Assembly: GCA_023376005.1 (NCBI GenBank)
Contig: CM042150.1
Location: forward strand, 71,525,941 to 71,589,940
DNA length: 64,000 nt
Reading direction: 5' to 3'
Source of the DNA: Doryteuthis pealeii
Lineage: Eukaryota; Mollusca; Cephalopoda; Myopsida; Loliginidae
In this document: positions 34,643-48,136 of the stretch, one piece after another
How the letters are laid out: the number at the start of each line of letters is the position of its first letter
How positions within the stretch are numbered: the stretch's first letter is position 1
Program-made: the position numbers and the translations under genes
The notes under the pieces: generated by a model
Seen by the model: only the letters and a program-made list of their open reading frames with translations
What the model was told of the DNA's origin: nothing
Database searches by the model: none

Positions 34643-34872
34643 ACTGCTGGAGAAGCAAGGACGAGCTCATAAGCGACGTTCTCCTGTGGAAGCCAACACA
34701 TGGACATGCTAGTGTCGGCTGCCCACCAAGGACCTACATTGACCAACTATGTGAAGATGCTGGATGCTGCGCATAGGACCTCCCTGGGACAATGAATGAT
34801 AGGGAAGGTTGGCTAGAGATTGTCATGGATATCCATGCTTATTGCGCGACATGATGATGATGATGATGATTT
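34635..34872 (+). pseudogene. LINE RT C-terminus, right part with GATGAT tail
   Basis: Continues the LINE interrupted at 32228: CWRSKDELISDVLLWKPTHG, YIDQLCEDAGC and NDREGW are shared with 60895-61106. It ends in a (GAT)n tail at 34849-34872, the 3' end of this LINE family. Frame changes are present near 34770. Confidence 0.9.
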
Positions 34873-34874
34873 AC

Positions 34875-36060
34875 AAATTAAAGCAAAATATTTTTACATT
34901 TATATAGCTCTAATTCCAAACATTTATAATTAATATTAGTAAGTAAACTTGAACAGTTTTTTAAAAAAGTTTTTGTTGTTTGTTTTTTCACATTGTTTCA
35001 GTATACCTTTAGATTAATTTTACGTTTTAGAATGTTGTTGAATCTTATTCTGAACTTAGGATATCCCACTAAACTTTGCAGGCACTCCCATCTCTCAGGT
35101 CATGTCTACAGAATCCTAATGTCTTGCTCTCACAGGTTATTAATGTCCAATACTTGATCTACTGACTGAGTTATGTAGGCAGAGGTCAGATAGAGGCAAT
35201 CTCAACAGATATAAAACATGATACTATAATCCTAAGCAGAGGTACTGATCCATACATAAATAATCCCTTTATTTTTATGGGTACTATGTTAATAATGTTT
35301 ATAAGTACTGTGCTAAATAATTCAAAAGAAAAAAATAATAAAATGTATTTACAATGTAGCTCTAGATATCCTTGCCCTTTTCTGTTTTATACCTAAAGAA
35401 AAGTTAGTTTAAATTAAAGTATATTTTAGTATGATTTCATTTTTAATAAAGATGTCTATCTTATAATAATTTACTTTATACAAATATCTAAAGCTAATTT
35501 TTTAAGTGTAAGTACTATATGAAAAATCTATAAGTGACAAAAATAATTGAAAAAAAAAGAAAGTTAAAATTTTTGAATTTCTTACTTTAATTTATATAGC
35601 ACTATATACCACTATTCTTTTCTGTATCAGGATCAGTGATATTTCTAACCAAATACATAAGAAACTTAGCAACATTTTGCTGTTGAATTTATATCTTATT
35701 CTGGAAAAGCTATATAAAACTGACAATGTATAAAGAAAAAATATGGATAAAATAAACATCACAAAAGGTTTGTGATTTATGAATGTATTTCAATAGATTT
35801 ATTTGATCTAATATGTTACTTTTAAAGATAGAAACTCAACTGTGGCACGATATCAATGAAACTACTTCTAAAACAAAAAGTATTATAATGGGACAAATTA
35901 TATTCTCAAAGTAAATTCTATTTACAGTATATAATTTTGACAAAAGTCATCACAACTCCAAGAGTTGTTTAGACTATTGAAACAATTATGTTGCTTTCAC
36001 TGTGAATATAATGAACTCTTCTACCTAGTGATACGAGCTAGTAATATACTACTGTTATTG
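34875..36060. other. AT-rich spacer, nothing recognised
   Basis: No ORF above 60 codons and no recognised repeat. Confidence 0.5.
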
Positions 36061-36064
36061 TACA

Positions 36065-37042
36065 TAGCATTCCCAGTTGATTTTTTTTTTTTTTGAGGTT
36101 ATTGTTATTATATTATATATATAATATTATTATTGTAACCTTCTTGGTTCTGCACTCAAATTGTATGTATCTCTTGCTATAACCCATTATTTAGAGAATA
36201 AAAGGTACAGATATCAACATTTAAAAAAAAAAGGTTTACCACGAGATTATTCAACATTTTCATTTTAATACTGCATGTATATACATTGACATATAGTATT
36301 AATTTAAATAAATAACATCAATTTGAACTTAAAATACCTTTTTAAATTCTTGATATATTGTATTACATACAAGAAATAGAATACCTATTTACATCAATTT
36401 AAAAAAAAAACAAAGCCTGTCCGGCCGGTGTGTAATATGTTTTGTTAATGTTTTAATACTATATTGTTAAGTTCATTTTTTTCCAAAACTGAATGTTTAA
36501 CAAAAAATCCTGACGGTTAACCATCATGTAATTATCACAATTTATATATCAAAATAATCCTGAGAGTATCTAGTATTAAGGATATAGTGCTTTTTTTTTG
36601 CTTAGCTTATACTTTTTGAAAGAACTAGCGTCAACTTTCATTGGTAGTGGTTTTACTTCCGAATGTCAAGGAAGAAAAAAACAACCTACACAATATCGTA
36701 TAAAGTATCTACTAATTAAGTGTTCAATTTCAAGAATATTGATAAAGATTATCCTCTTTGATTTTGTAATGCAAACTAACAACTAAAATTTAGGCTCGAA
36801 AAAAATTCATATTTTTTGTTTTCAACTTTTCAAAGCAAAATACAGTTTTAAATCACTGTAAAAAAATAATTCAATGGATAAAACCCCATGAAAATGATAT
36901 ATTTAGAAAGATTTTCTTTTCTTTCCAACCATATGAATATTTTAAAGATTAGATCAGAAATACTTGAGAAATTGTAAATTTAACTGATTAAGGTCACAAA
37001 TTTGAAAATGTCTGCTGTTATCAGCTAACTGCATGTAATGCT
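36065..37042 (+). mobile_element. AT-rich modular element, 1-module copy
   Basis: TAGCATTCCCAGTTGATTTT start, CTGCATGTAATGCT end, one module (36927). An internal deletion replaced by a TA-rich tract near 36105-36135 removes much of the 5' region. Flanks do not match. Confidence 0.75.
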
Positions 37043-39090
37043 ACTTATCAGGAAGATCATAGTGACTATGAACTTCTTAAACTTTCTAAACCATCACTGG
37101 CATTATTTATACACAGATGTTATTTTTTATCTTGCATTACTGTTTTTATGAAATCCATACAGTATTCAGGGAATATGATCTTGCAGTTTTTGTCTATGAT
37201 GAATTGAAATATTAATAGATTAAAATAATGCACAGGCTGATAGAACAGATGTTGGTATTTGTCTAGTAATACTCACGAAAAAAATTAGAATGGTATTTTG
37301 CTATAACAAATATATTTGTAAATTATAGATTAATATAAAATTTTGGGTTTTTAAATGATCAAATCCATCCATAACAAAAGATCCCTATTTTCCTGAAAGA
37401 TTTTAGACAATGTATTGTATTTTCATTGAAAAATCCCATTTAAATAAAAAAGTATTCAAGATAAAGCAATAAAATTTGGCATATATATGTAAAATTTGAT
37501 GTTGAATATGAAAACCTTAAAAATTACATAACTCATGACATGAGCTTCTTATGTCACGGCCCGTAAGGATTATGATTTTAAGGGCATATCTAAATAAATC
37601 TTTGATATTATAAACAGTCTCTAAGCATTATGAATAACCTGATATAAAAAAGAAAATGTTACTTGATTTCACAAAACATAAAGTAAAAGTGCATATTTAT
37701 TTATATTTAAAAAAAATTGATATAAAGAAGAATGTTACTTGATTTTACATCGAAGTTTTAACATGGAATAAAAATGTATATTTATATATACTTTAACTTT
37801 GTAAACCAGTGTTTTATTTTCAAAGTTGGCTGCAAAAAATTAATTGTTTGAGAATTTTTCAAAAATATATTAGATCTCAGCAAAACTTAAATTAAAGAAA
37901 ATTTGGTGTTTTTTTTAAAAATTTATTTCAATTTATTTCATTTTTGAAAAATTTTCCAATAATGGAATTTTGTTTCCAACTTTTCAAGACATTGTTAGTT
38001 TACAAGGTTAAAAAGTTTTTAAAAAATATACACATTTTAACAGTTATATTAAAACTTTGAATCCAGTAACATTTTCTTTTTTTTTTACTTCATTTTTTTT
38101 CTCAAATGAGACAGTTTATTTAAAAACGCCAAATTTTAAATTAAAATTAAAGAACATTTGGTATTTTTATTTTAATAATGGTTACTTAAATGTTGACCAA
38201 ATTTTCTTCAATTCAGGCAAATTTTACTTATTTTTGAAAAATTCTCAATTAAAAAAACAAACAAAAACTGCTGATTCATGAGGTCAAAATGTAAATAAGT
38301 ATACACTTTCATTTTATGTTAAAACTTTGATGTATAATCTAGTACATTTTTTTATTGATATTTTTTTTCAAGTGATTAGAGACTGTTTCTTTATAATATC
38401 AAAGATTTTAGTTATTCCCTTAAAATCATAAAAAGCAGTATTTCTTTCACAAAGTAAAAGATTCAACCTTTTATCAGATTGAGTCTTTTACTTTGTGAAA
38501 GAAATGCTGCATCAGAAATATCTCCCTTGTCCCTATGAAAGCACATAGTGGTTTGAGAGAATTGCAGCTCTGCAGATTTTTTAAGGTAAATCTGTGTAGA
38601 TGATGCATATTTTTTAATGGTGATTTCAAACTACCAGACATTAATTTGTAAAAGAATAAATGAAAAACTAATAAGTCTGTTTCACCGATTGTTGATTAAG
38701 ATTAAATTTTACAATTTCTGCCACAGAATCTGAACTTTAAGATTGGCTTATGAAAAAGTAACTGACCAATCTAAACTATTAATAGACTATGTTAAATGGC
38801 ATTCTTTATTCTATTTTTCTGCTAAATTTGACCAGATTCACATTACTTTGAATTCTTCTAAATGAGCGAAATATTCAAATACCCTCTTATGTGAGGGAAT
38901 TAAATAAAAAAAAAATCGGTGTTTGAATATTCGTCTTTTTTTTCATCTTGTCACATCGTTAAAAAGTTATGAAAACAAGATATATAAAAAGAACCTGATA
39001 TACTGGTAGATAAATCAATTTCCTTTTGTTTGATGATGGTTTGACAGGATTTATAAGTATTTTTTAGATGCAAAAGTGTATGTTTTAAGG
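37043..39090. other. AT-rich spacer with a long hairpin
   Basis: Only the inverted repeat at 38435-38510 stands out. ORF 38057-38281 is poly-Phe/Lys in a T-rich stretch and is not convincing. Confidence 0.5.
38435..38510. repeat. Inverted repeat, arms about 32 bp
   Basis: The left arm begins GCAGTATTTCTTTCACAAAG and the right arm ends CTTTGTGAAAGAAATGCTGC; a loop of about 11 bases. Confidence 0.85.
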
Positions 39091-40765
39091 TAGCATTCCC
39101 AGTTGATTTTTTTATTTGAGGTTATTGTTATTTAATCACATTAGTTATATAGAGCCTTGTAAATGGAGTTCAGAACTGTTTGAATTATGCAAATATCTCC
39201 AGTGGTTCAAAAGTTATGAGAGTTTAAAGCCCCCAAATTACAAAAGTCGACATGATTTTGTTAAAAAAATGTCAAATCACGAATCATTTCAAAACAAGAA
39301 ATTTAGTAATTTCTTCACCATTTCTTTATTTTTGGAGTACTTTTGATAAAACATTCTTATGTAAAAATGTATATTCTTTCTGATTCTGCACTTAAATTTT
39401 ATGTATCTCCATACTAGAACCCATTATTTGAGGAATAAGAAGTAGGGATATCAAGATTTTTCTTTTTTTAAAGTTTACCACAAGATTATTCAACATTTTC
39501 ATTTTAATACGGCATGTATACACATATATAGTATTAATTTATATAAATAACATCACTTTGGACTTAAAAAATACCTTTTTAGATACCTGTTATGTTGTAT
39601 TATATAAAAGAAATAGAAAAACTCTATATAATTTTATTTTACAAAGCTTGTCTGTGTGCAGCTTTGTTTATGTATAATATAATAAACAAATAACTTGCCG
39701 TAAAAAATAATACCATTTTAACTCTCTGTAAAAAATAATTCAATGGTTAAAAACACATAAAAGTTACATATTTAGTAAGATTATTTTCTTTCTTTGCAAC
39801 CATATAAATATTTAAAAAATTGGACCAGAAATAAGCGATGAATTACTATTTAGACTAGTATGGTCTGAAAAATCAGCCTGTTGTTTACGTTCGAAGACAA
39901 GTAAATTTGAGGCTTTTTTTTTTTTTCAAAATTCAAAGTTTCATAGCAAATCCCTGATGGTATAAAATCGTTTGTATTTCACACATTATATATGAAAATA
40001 ATCCTAAGGCTGTCTCCTATTAGGCATATGGTACTATTTTTTTGCTTATCTTATATTTTTTGAAGAAATTGCATTCAACTTTGCTGTATTTGTATTTGTA
40101 TTTTCTTTCCAAAGGTCGGAAAAGAAAAAAAAATTTCTGCTTGTAGTTAAATGTGTCTCCTAATTAAGTGTAAAATTTCAAGAATATTGATAAAGATTAA
40201 CCACTTTGATTTTATAAAAAAAAGTAACAGGGAAAATTCATCTGTGAAAAAAAAATTTGTATAACACATTTTCAGCTGTTTGAATACAAAATACCGTTTT
40301 AACTCGCTGTAAAAAATAATTAAATGGATAAAAACACATACAAATTACATATTTAGAAAGATTGTTTCATTTTCTTTCCAACCATATAAATATTTTAAAA
40401 ATTGGACCCGAAATACACTAGTAATTTATTTTTTAATCCGATAAGACCAGAATTACGACGGTTTTCTTTTCAATATTAAAACTTTGAGCAAAATCCCTAA
40501 CGGTATACAATCGTTTTTATTTCACACATTATATATGGAAATAATTCTGAGTCTGTCTTCTATTACTGGTATAGTGCTTTTTTTTTTTTTTTGCTTCTCT
40601 TATATTTTTTGAAGAAATCGCCTTCAAATTGCTTGATTGTATTTTCGCTTCCACAGGACCTAGAAACAAAACAAAAAAGGTCCTGTTTATACTTTCAGGT
40701 GTATAATTGAGTGTAACATTTCAAGAATATTGATAAAGATTAGCCACCATGATTTTGAATTTAAA
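39091..40765 (+). mobile_element. AT-rich modular element, 2-module copy, 3' truncated
   Basis: TAGCATTCCCAGTTGATTTT start and two modules (CAACCATATAAATA near 39797 and 40379, period about 582). The 3' end is missing; similarity stops near GATTAGCCACCATGATTTTG. It lies about 100 bp upstream of the host exon. Confidence 0.75.
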
Positions 40766-40869
40766 TTATATTTAAAGTCAATGTTGAATGATAAGCTAAT
40801 TGCAGGTGTAATTTTTGTTTGTTCATAGATTTATTTCTCATGTTTAACTTTTGTCTTTCTCTCTTCCAG

Positions 40870-41036
40870 CTGCCATTGAGATTTTTTTCTGATGATGGGA
40901 TATCAGAATAACCATGTCATCAGTAGAAGGTGTCGATGACAAAGCCACTGGGCAGAAATCTCCATCTGCTCGTTCAAAAGATTCCCACTCTACTCCAGAA
41001 AAACGGCTCCATTTTAGACACAGTGAATCAGAAACG
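40870..41036 (+). CDS. Host gene, first coding exon (5'UTR plus 41 codons)
   Basis: A pyrimidine-rich acceptor (TTTCTCTCTTCCAG, ending 40869) precedes an exon with a short 5' untranslated part. An ATG at 40914 sits in a good context (AACCATGT). The next 41 codons are open, and the exon ends at 41036 in phase 0 before a consensus donor GTAAGC. The peptide starts MSSVEGVDDKATGQKSPSAR and ends LHFRHSESET; it is hydrophilic, Ser/Lys/Glu-rich and probably disordered. At least one upstream non-coding exon is implied by the acceptor. I do not recognise the protein. Codon use is much less AT-biased than the surrounding intron, supporting a true gene. Confidence 0.7.
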
Positions 41037-41389
41037 GTAAGCACCATAAATATTTTGCTCAGAAAAAATGAACCATTCTAAATTCTCAAATATGGCATTT
41101 TTTTTTTTTTTTTTCAGTATTTAAAAAATCTACAAATTAATTTTATTTCAATTTAAAGGGTTCAAAATAAATATGTTTTCCATTGGAACATGGCACATTT
41201 TATATGTGTGTGTGTGTTGTAATAAAGTAAAACAAGACTTAGAACAGAAGTAAAAGTAATAAGATTTATTTTGCTAAACAAAACTCAGCTACAAAATGAG
41301 GGGTGGGGTTAAATCATAATTTATATACCGTGTGGGTGAGTCTATTGCACATACAACACGAGCATAGGATACCACATTCTTCTCTCCTT

Positions 41390-41860
41390 AAAAAAATTGT
41401 GGAAGCCAAAGTGCTTAGATATAGACACCTCTTCACCAACAGTTGCCAGAGACTATCACCATTGGCAAACTATCCTGTTCGACTATTTCAAGGACTATTC
41501 GGAAAGAATTACTAACCGATCCGAGCCCTCTTGAGCTGTATGAGTTCCAGCATGTTCGATTATGTTGACAGATGTACAGATTTTGACATGGCTATACAAA
41601 AATTGGAGGACATATCAAAACACCTAATGAGGTTTTTTCAAGGCACCAGCTGGCTACAGAAGCTGGGAGAGTCACTAAATAAATTTTTCAGGGAGTTAGA
41701 AAAGTTGAAGAAGAACTGTAACTTCTGAGACTATACTGATGAAGAATGTGGCCATGAAGCAGTGCCTTTATTGTGGTTCGCATCTCATACAGCAACGTCT
41801 CCTGGAAAATAAGGTACCGCTGCACAGTGGGCTGAAAGTGCCAAAATTTGGAAATTCGGA
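41390..41860 (+). pseudogene. LTR retroelement gag fragment inside host intron
   Basis: Plus-strand frames give MFDYVDRCTDFDMAIQKLED and then GESLNKFFRELEKLKKNCNF, resembling a retroelement gag capsid region. CLYCGSHLIQQRLLENK follows in another frame. Stops separate the pieces. The right end abuts an AT-rich element copy. Confidence 0.5.
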
Positions 41861-42841
41861 CATTTCAAAAATGTTAATTTCTATGAATTATCATATTTGA
41901 AAGTTTGGCAAAAAAGCCTAGCATTAAAGCATTATCAAAATTTCCCACATTCTATATCAAAATAATTCTGAGACTATCTTCTATTAAGGATATAGTGCTA
42001 TTTTTTTTTTTTTTTTTTGCTTATCTTTGATTTTGCAAAACAAAGTAATGTGTAAAATTTGGTGTAAAAAAAAATCATTTTTCGTGTTTTCAGTTGTTTG
42101 AAGCAAAATACCGTTGTAACTAGCTGTAAAAAATAATTCAATGGATAAAAACACAAATTACATATTTAGAAAGATTGTTTTATTTTCTTTCCAACTATGT
42201 AAATATTTTAAAAATTGGATCAGAAATACTAGAGAAATTTCAAATTAAACTCATTAAGGTCCGAAATGTGACATGTTTGTTTATGTTTTCAAAGTGACTA
42301 AATTTAATTTTTTTTTTTTCAAAAATTGAAATTTGGACCAAAAAGCCTGACATTAAAGCATTATTAAAATTTCACACATTATATATCAAAATAATTCTAA
42401 GACTATCTTCTATTAAGGATATAATGCTCTTTTTTGTTTATCTATTACTTTTACGTCAAATTTTGCTGGTAGTGGTTTTGCATCCAAAGGTCAGAGAAGA
42501 AAAAAATAACCTCCTTGTTGTAGTTTAAGGTGTATTCTAATTAAGTGTACAATTTCAAGAATATTGATTGCAAAACAAAGTAACATGTAAAATTTAATCT
42601 TGAAAAAAAAATTCATATTTCACATTTTTGACTGTTCAAAGCAAAATATCATTTTAACTTTCTGCAAAAAGAATTCAATGGATAAAAACACATACAAATT
42701 ACATATTTAGAAAGATTATTTTATTTTATTTCCAACCATTTTTAAGCTTGAACCAGAAATATGCAAGAAATTGAGAGTTGAACCGATTAAGGTGCAAATT
42801 TGTCAATGTCCACTGATTTCAGCTAAACTGCTGGTAATGCT
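41860..42841 (+). mobile_element. AT-rich modular element, 2-module copy, 5' truncated
   Basis: Modules marked CCAACTATGTAAATA (42190) and CCAACCA (42732). It ends AAACTGCTGGTAATGCT at 42841. It lies in the host intron. Confidence 0.7.
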
Positions 42842-42844
42842 ATA

Positions 42845-45831
42845 TTAAGCAAAATTGAAGTGAAAAAAAAACCCTGTAGCAATTAAGGAAAATTATTTCA
42901 TTACATTCTATTTCATTATGGCTTTATACAATTCAGTGCTATTTTTCTTATTTAAAAATATGTAACAAAAAAGAATTAAGGTGCCTTCTGGAGGGTTTGG
43001 AATGGATTAATAGTATTTCAGTTAATTTCATTAGGGAAAAATTAATTTCATATATGAGGAAATTGAGTTACAAACTCGGAACAAATTAAATTCATAAGTC
43101 AAGGTACCACTGTATACATATACAGTACTTGTCATTAGTATTTGAACAAAACCACAAAAAAGACTATTTGCAAAATAAATCCATCATATACAAAGTTTCT
43201 ACAATTACTGAGTCTTTAGAATAGGAGAAAATTTTCTTGTGATCTGAAGTAATGAACTAGACTATAAAAAATTTCAGTTCAACAAAAATACTAATGATAT
43301 GGCTTATCTGGAAAAGTTGCAAGCCAACCTTTCCTAAGAAGGACACAAAATTAAATGGCTCAAATTTACCAGAAAATACATAAAAAATTAGCCACTGTCT
43401 AGTAAGTAAAATTCCTTTGGGCAAATGAATCCAAATTTTAACCATTTGCTTATAATATAAGATAGTAGGCAAGAAGGAAAGGAGTGATATTATCTACCAT
43501 GCATTATCTCATCTATTAAGCATGATGGAAGTAGTATTAGGATTTGAGGCTGCTTCTCTGCTGAAGGTGGAGTTACTTGTTTGATGAGATAATCGACAAT
43601 AGAAAGAATAAGCAGATCCAGATTAAGCATGTAGTACCAAGTGGTATTTGACTTATTGGTCATGGCTTTTATTATCAAGAGGTTAATAATTTAAAGCACA
43701 ATTCTTATCTAAACTTTTTATAGAACTTTTTGAGCAAAAGGAAAAGCAGACTTAAATCCTATTGAATCTAAAACATCTTGTTTGCTTAAAAAAAAAAAGG
43801 TGAATAAAAAGCTAAATATCTAATCCTTGTCTATCTTTTTTAATAATTTTTTTTATATATACTCTTTAAATATTCTATGCAGAAAGTCTTGTCTGGTGCA
43901 CTTTAATGATTTGTTCTTGGATATGTCTTGTTTTATCTTCTAGTTTTGCAATTGTTAATGTCCTTTTCTTGCTAGAAAGTTCTATCATTTCAGGTATTGC
44001 AATTGCATTATTTGGTAGGTAATGAAGAGATACTTTTTGCTATTTCTTTCTTATCTTTTGTTTGAAGCAGCCAATTAGTTTGACTTACTTGTTTCCTTAG
44101 TAAAAATATAAAGGAGTTTCTTTCTTTGACCTTTCTAATCATCATAATGGTAGGACTGTGATTAAGATAAGAAATTATTTTCAAAAATAAATATACATTA
44201 AAAAGTTAATTTCAAAATTGATATCTTAATCCAGACAATATAAAAAATGTTTTCATAGAAGAGGCACTTGAAGCTTTTAGATACAGTTTGTTTTTTGAAA
44301 AATTTAGAGGAAACATTTTCACTAATATTGATTTATTACTAGTTTTTCCACCTTTAGTTGTTTTTTTTATATGTATATTTTAGATTTATCCATAATTTTT
44401 ATTAATTTTTACAACCCGAATAAAAGATCTTTGTTGATTGTTCATAATCCTTGCATTGGCTTCAAATGAATATAATAAAATGATAAATTACAGAAGTAGG
44501 AATCATGATCTCTTTTATATATAAGGCCATTTATTGGAATATTATCATCACTGTTGTAACTTATTTAGAATTTTTTTGAAAATGTATGATTAAAGTTTTT
44601 TTTGTTTAACCATATTTACTGCACATCACCCCAGTAACATAAAAATATTGTTTGTGTTTACAAAAGTAAATTTACATTGCATCTACATTTATTTGGCATG
44701 TGTTTTTGGGAAGCTTATTATCATTCATTTATTCCTTTTGTTAATTTTCTCTTCTATTAATTTTAGTGTAATTAGAATAGCTTCTAATAGAAAAAAATTG
44801 TTCATATTAGTTCAATCTTGAGTTAAAATGTAACTTTATATATAAAGACTTATTACAAAAGATTTTTCTGTCTCTAGAATGAGTTAAACTTGTTTCCATT
44901 GTATTAATAAACAAAGCTGTTATTTTTGTTTTTTATTGAGAAATTTTTATGAGTTTTTGGAGAAAAAACCCCAGTTAAAATTTAAATAAATTTGAAATGG
45001 ATTAACTTAGGTTTTGTCTGAAATTTACAAATCGACAAATTTTATTGTTTCCTCTTTGGAGAGGACTGCAAACTCCTATTGTAATATACTGAAATATGTC
45101 TTTATGTATATTGAAGATATACAGTTTGTACATTTTAAAACTAAGTGTAGAGAATTGTGTTGCATTGTTATGAACAAATAATAGTATTATTTGTGCAATT
45201 TAAATAGTTTATATAAACTTTTGATATTTTATTTTCCAGTTACCATTTTAGAATATTTTGATTTATATTTTTATTATTGTATTCCTTTAACAAGAATTTA
45301 TTTGTGTTTCAACTAAAGAAAAGTATTATACAATTCATTATATAGTTTAGTTTCAGAAAAAAATAACTGTAAAAATCAGAAAGGATCGAGATCAACTTTA
45401 TATATCAAGTTTTTAAAAAAATTTAATTATAATTTCTAATCCTCAAGATAGTTTATGGCATAGTTTCTGATATTTTTTTAAATTCCTTATGAAAATAGTA
45501 CCTTTTTGATATTTTTTAAATGATCTTTTATAGATCTAATGATCAGTTAGTCAATATATCCAATTTGGTAAAAATAAAATTATTACATCCTCTTGTTAAA
45601 TTTAATTAGAATCTTTAATGTCTGTTTTTCTGGTATATATTGGAATGATCTTTTTTCTTCTGTTACTTTAATACTTTGGAATGAGTTTATATTGACTTTT
45701 TCATTAAAAGATTTAAAGATTTTATTTTGATAAATTTTTGTTTGACTTGCTAAATAATTTACTTGAATGATGCTTTTTTATGGAACCTATCATTAAATCA
45801 TAAATAACATCCATTTCAAAAATGAACCTAG
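42845..45831. other. Intronic AT-rich sequence
   Basis: Between the two host exons. No gene or shared repeat recognised. ORFs at 43257-43678 (minus) have no motifs. Confidence 0.5.
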
Positions 45832-45900
45832 GATTTACCTGGAGATGTAGAGAGTGTACTTGCTGAAGCAGATAACAAAGAGAACTTTCATATCATTCAA
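45832..45900 (+). CDS. Host gene, second coding exon (23 codons)
   Basis: Starts after CCTAG at 45831 and ends at 45900 before a perfect donor GTAAGTATCT. It is 69 bp, a multiple of three, open in the frame set by the previous exon, and reads DLPGDVESVLAEADNKENFH and then IIQ. The acceptor has a weak pyrimidine tract, the main doubt. The next exon is not identified; an acceptor ending TTTTTTCATTACAG at about 46680 would lead to a stop within 14 codons. The product is unknown. Confidence 0.6.
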
Positions 45901-47110
45901 GTAAGTATCTTCACATTTGCATGTGTCCCTTTAACATGGTACCTGAAAGTCAATTCATTGGAAGCAAGTTGAATGCCATGAAACTTTATCATTTAATTTC
46001 ATTTAAAACATTATAAATCATTCATTATAGCTAGAAAATCATACATCATATTTGGTATTAGAACATTTACATTATTAAATATTTCAAAGGTACTGATTTA
46101 TTCATTGATAATCATTTTTATAGTTTACATTTATTTTTTTGTCATTTTTTGTTGGCAAGCATGTTTACCAAGTACTGAATACTTGTAATTCTAAACTTCA
46201 ATTATTTACAACTTTTAAATGTAGCACTCAGTAATAAATGTCATTATTGTTAAAAAAACAAACCCCCAAAAAAACTTTTTTATAAATTGAAAGATAACAA
46301 CAATAAAAGATATTTAAAGTATTAAGAATTATTCTTCAAAAAATTTAGTCATGTTGAAAGTTTTCTAGCATAATTTGTTTCCATGATTCCTACTATGTTG
46401 TGTTTTTGTGTAGAATAATTTAGATGTTGTTTTGTGTTTTTGGAGTCAATGTAAGTGAAATTAATATCAGCTAGTATCCAATCAGTCTGCAGTTGTCATT
46501 TTTGCTTGTGTATTTCCTGCTCATGCACAGAAGAATTATTTCAAAGATATTTTGCAATGAATATTGCACTATATTGTTCAATTGAATTCCATTTTAATAA
46601 TACATATTGGAATGTTAATTCATCTCAACAAATTTGAAATGGTTGTTCAACTGAACTTTGTCTATCTTTTTTCATTACAGATATGGAACTTTATTTATTA
46701 GTCTACAACCACTATTGAATATTTAGGTTCATTGTCATTTTTTTGTAATTTTCAGTTGCATGTGACTAAAAAAATTGAATATATTTTTTTAGAAAGGTTA
46801 ACATGCTATTTCAGGTTTACTAGTTAAAATTCACTTTTCAGGTTTTAATGTTTGATGATATTGACATTTTTTTTTTATATTAAAAAATTAAAAGATATAT
46901 ATCCAATAATAACTATTTGTAACAATATTTTCAACTGATTTTTCTCACAATCTCAAAATTTATTTTGTGTTGCATTCTCATTGTTTTTTTTTGTTTTTTT
47001 TTTGTATTCCATATAATTTAGACTTGTAGACTTCAAGAAACCACTGATATGTTCAATCCAGATAATACAATTGTAATAAAACAATGTCATCTAGAATTTA
47101 TAAAGCTATA
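45901..47110. other. AT-rich, probably intronic
   Basis: No further exon could be supported. Confidence 0.4.
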
Positions 47111-47113
47111 CTT

Positions 47114-47385
47114 TTGGTTTAGCTCAGTTGGTATAGCATTTGCCTAGGAATCACAAAGTTCTGGATTCAACACTGGTCCTCACCAACTCATTGTTCATGA
47201 GTAGCACAACTTGGGTAATCTGATCTGTGTGGTAAAGTGGGGAGTTGCTGGTAGGAGTAATGCTTCACTTCAGCAAAAATAATCTCCCTGGTCTAGCACT
47301 AGCAAAAAGGGGATAGACTCCCTCACTGCCCAGCCGATACCAAAAATAGGTCATTATGCTGACTTTACTTTTTACTATACTTTCA
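47114..47385 (+). mobile_element. SINE-A copy (tRNA-derived)
   Basis: tRNA-like head GGTTTAGCTCAGTTGGTATA (A box), then GTTCTGGATTCAAC (B box) about 35 bp later, followed by a body with ATGAGTAGCACA, GTGGTAAAGTGGGGAGTTG, GGGGATAGACTCCCTCACTG. Transcription would be by RNA polymerase III. A second copy lies inverted at 18405-18632. The extra body shows it is a SINE and not a tRNA gene. Confidence 0.85.
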
Positions 47386-48136
47386 AATATCTTTTTCATT
47401 TGCAAATAATAACTGATAATAATTTTTCCTTATTCCAACTGAATCAAATCTGATGCACAAAATAGAAATGTTTTGGCCTTGCAACAGTGGTATCAACAGT
47501 GGATTTATTGTAGCAGTTAACATTGTGGTGGCACTTTAACCTTTTCTTGAAACATTTACAATGATTGGTTTGGCAGTATTTTATAATATTGCAGTTGTAT
47601 TTAATAAAGTCTTTACACTGCTTCGCAAATTGAAACAGACTAGTCTACATCCATACCTCATATTTTTTGAAGATATGGGTAAAACCGATTTCCTGAGTCT
47701 ATTAAGTAAACCACCTTACACTGTAATTTTGTACTGATCATTGTCAGTCTTGTTCACTATAACTCTTAGAATATTTTGTCATCAACCCTGCTACTGTATA
47801 CAAAAAGAATAGATTATCCCCTATTTCTCCTGCTTTGAGATAAACATTTTTTGATCATCCTCTTGGCAGGTTATATCTGGGTAATGGACACTTCATGTAG
47901 TGACTTATTCACCATCAGCATTGTTTTCTAACTCTACACAGGTTGATTTCTCTCTCTATGCTGGATATTAATTCATTTGGAAGTAATAAAGATGTTAAGT
48001 CAAATTCTAAATTCACACCATAACGTGGAAACTTGATTGCAGAATTATAAAGTTAAACAAACTTGATATTCCTAATTCAGTTTTTGAAAATCACAGTGAG
48101 ACAACCATACAACCAAAATTGTCCTTTATGTCATAA

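Noticed and set aside
46680..46720. Third exon of the host gene after TTTTTTCATTACAG
   Set aside because: The reading would stop within 14 codons and has no support beyond a good acceptor.
47114..47180. Possible tRNA gene (A and B boxes)
   Set aside because: A related copy with the same long non-tRNA body is present at 18405-18632, so it is a SINE head. The acceptor stem does not pair.
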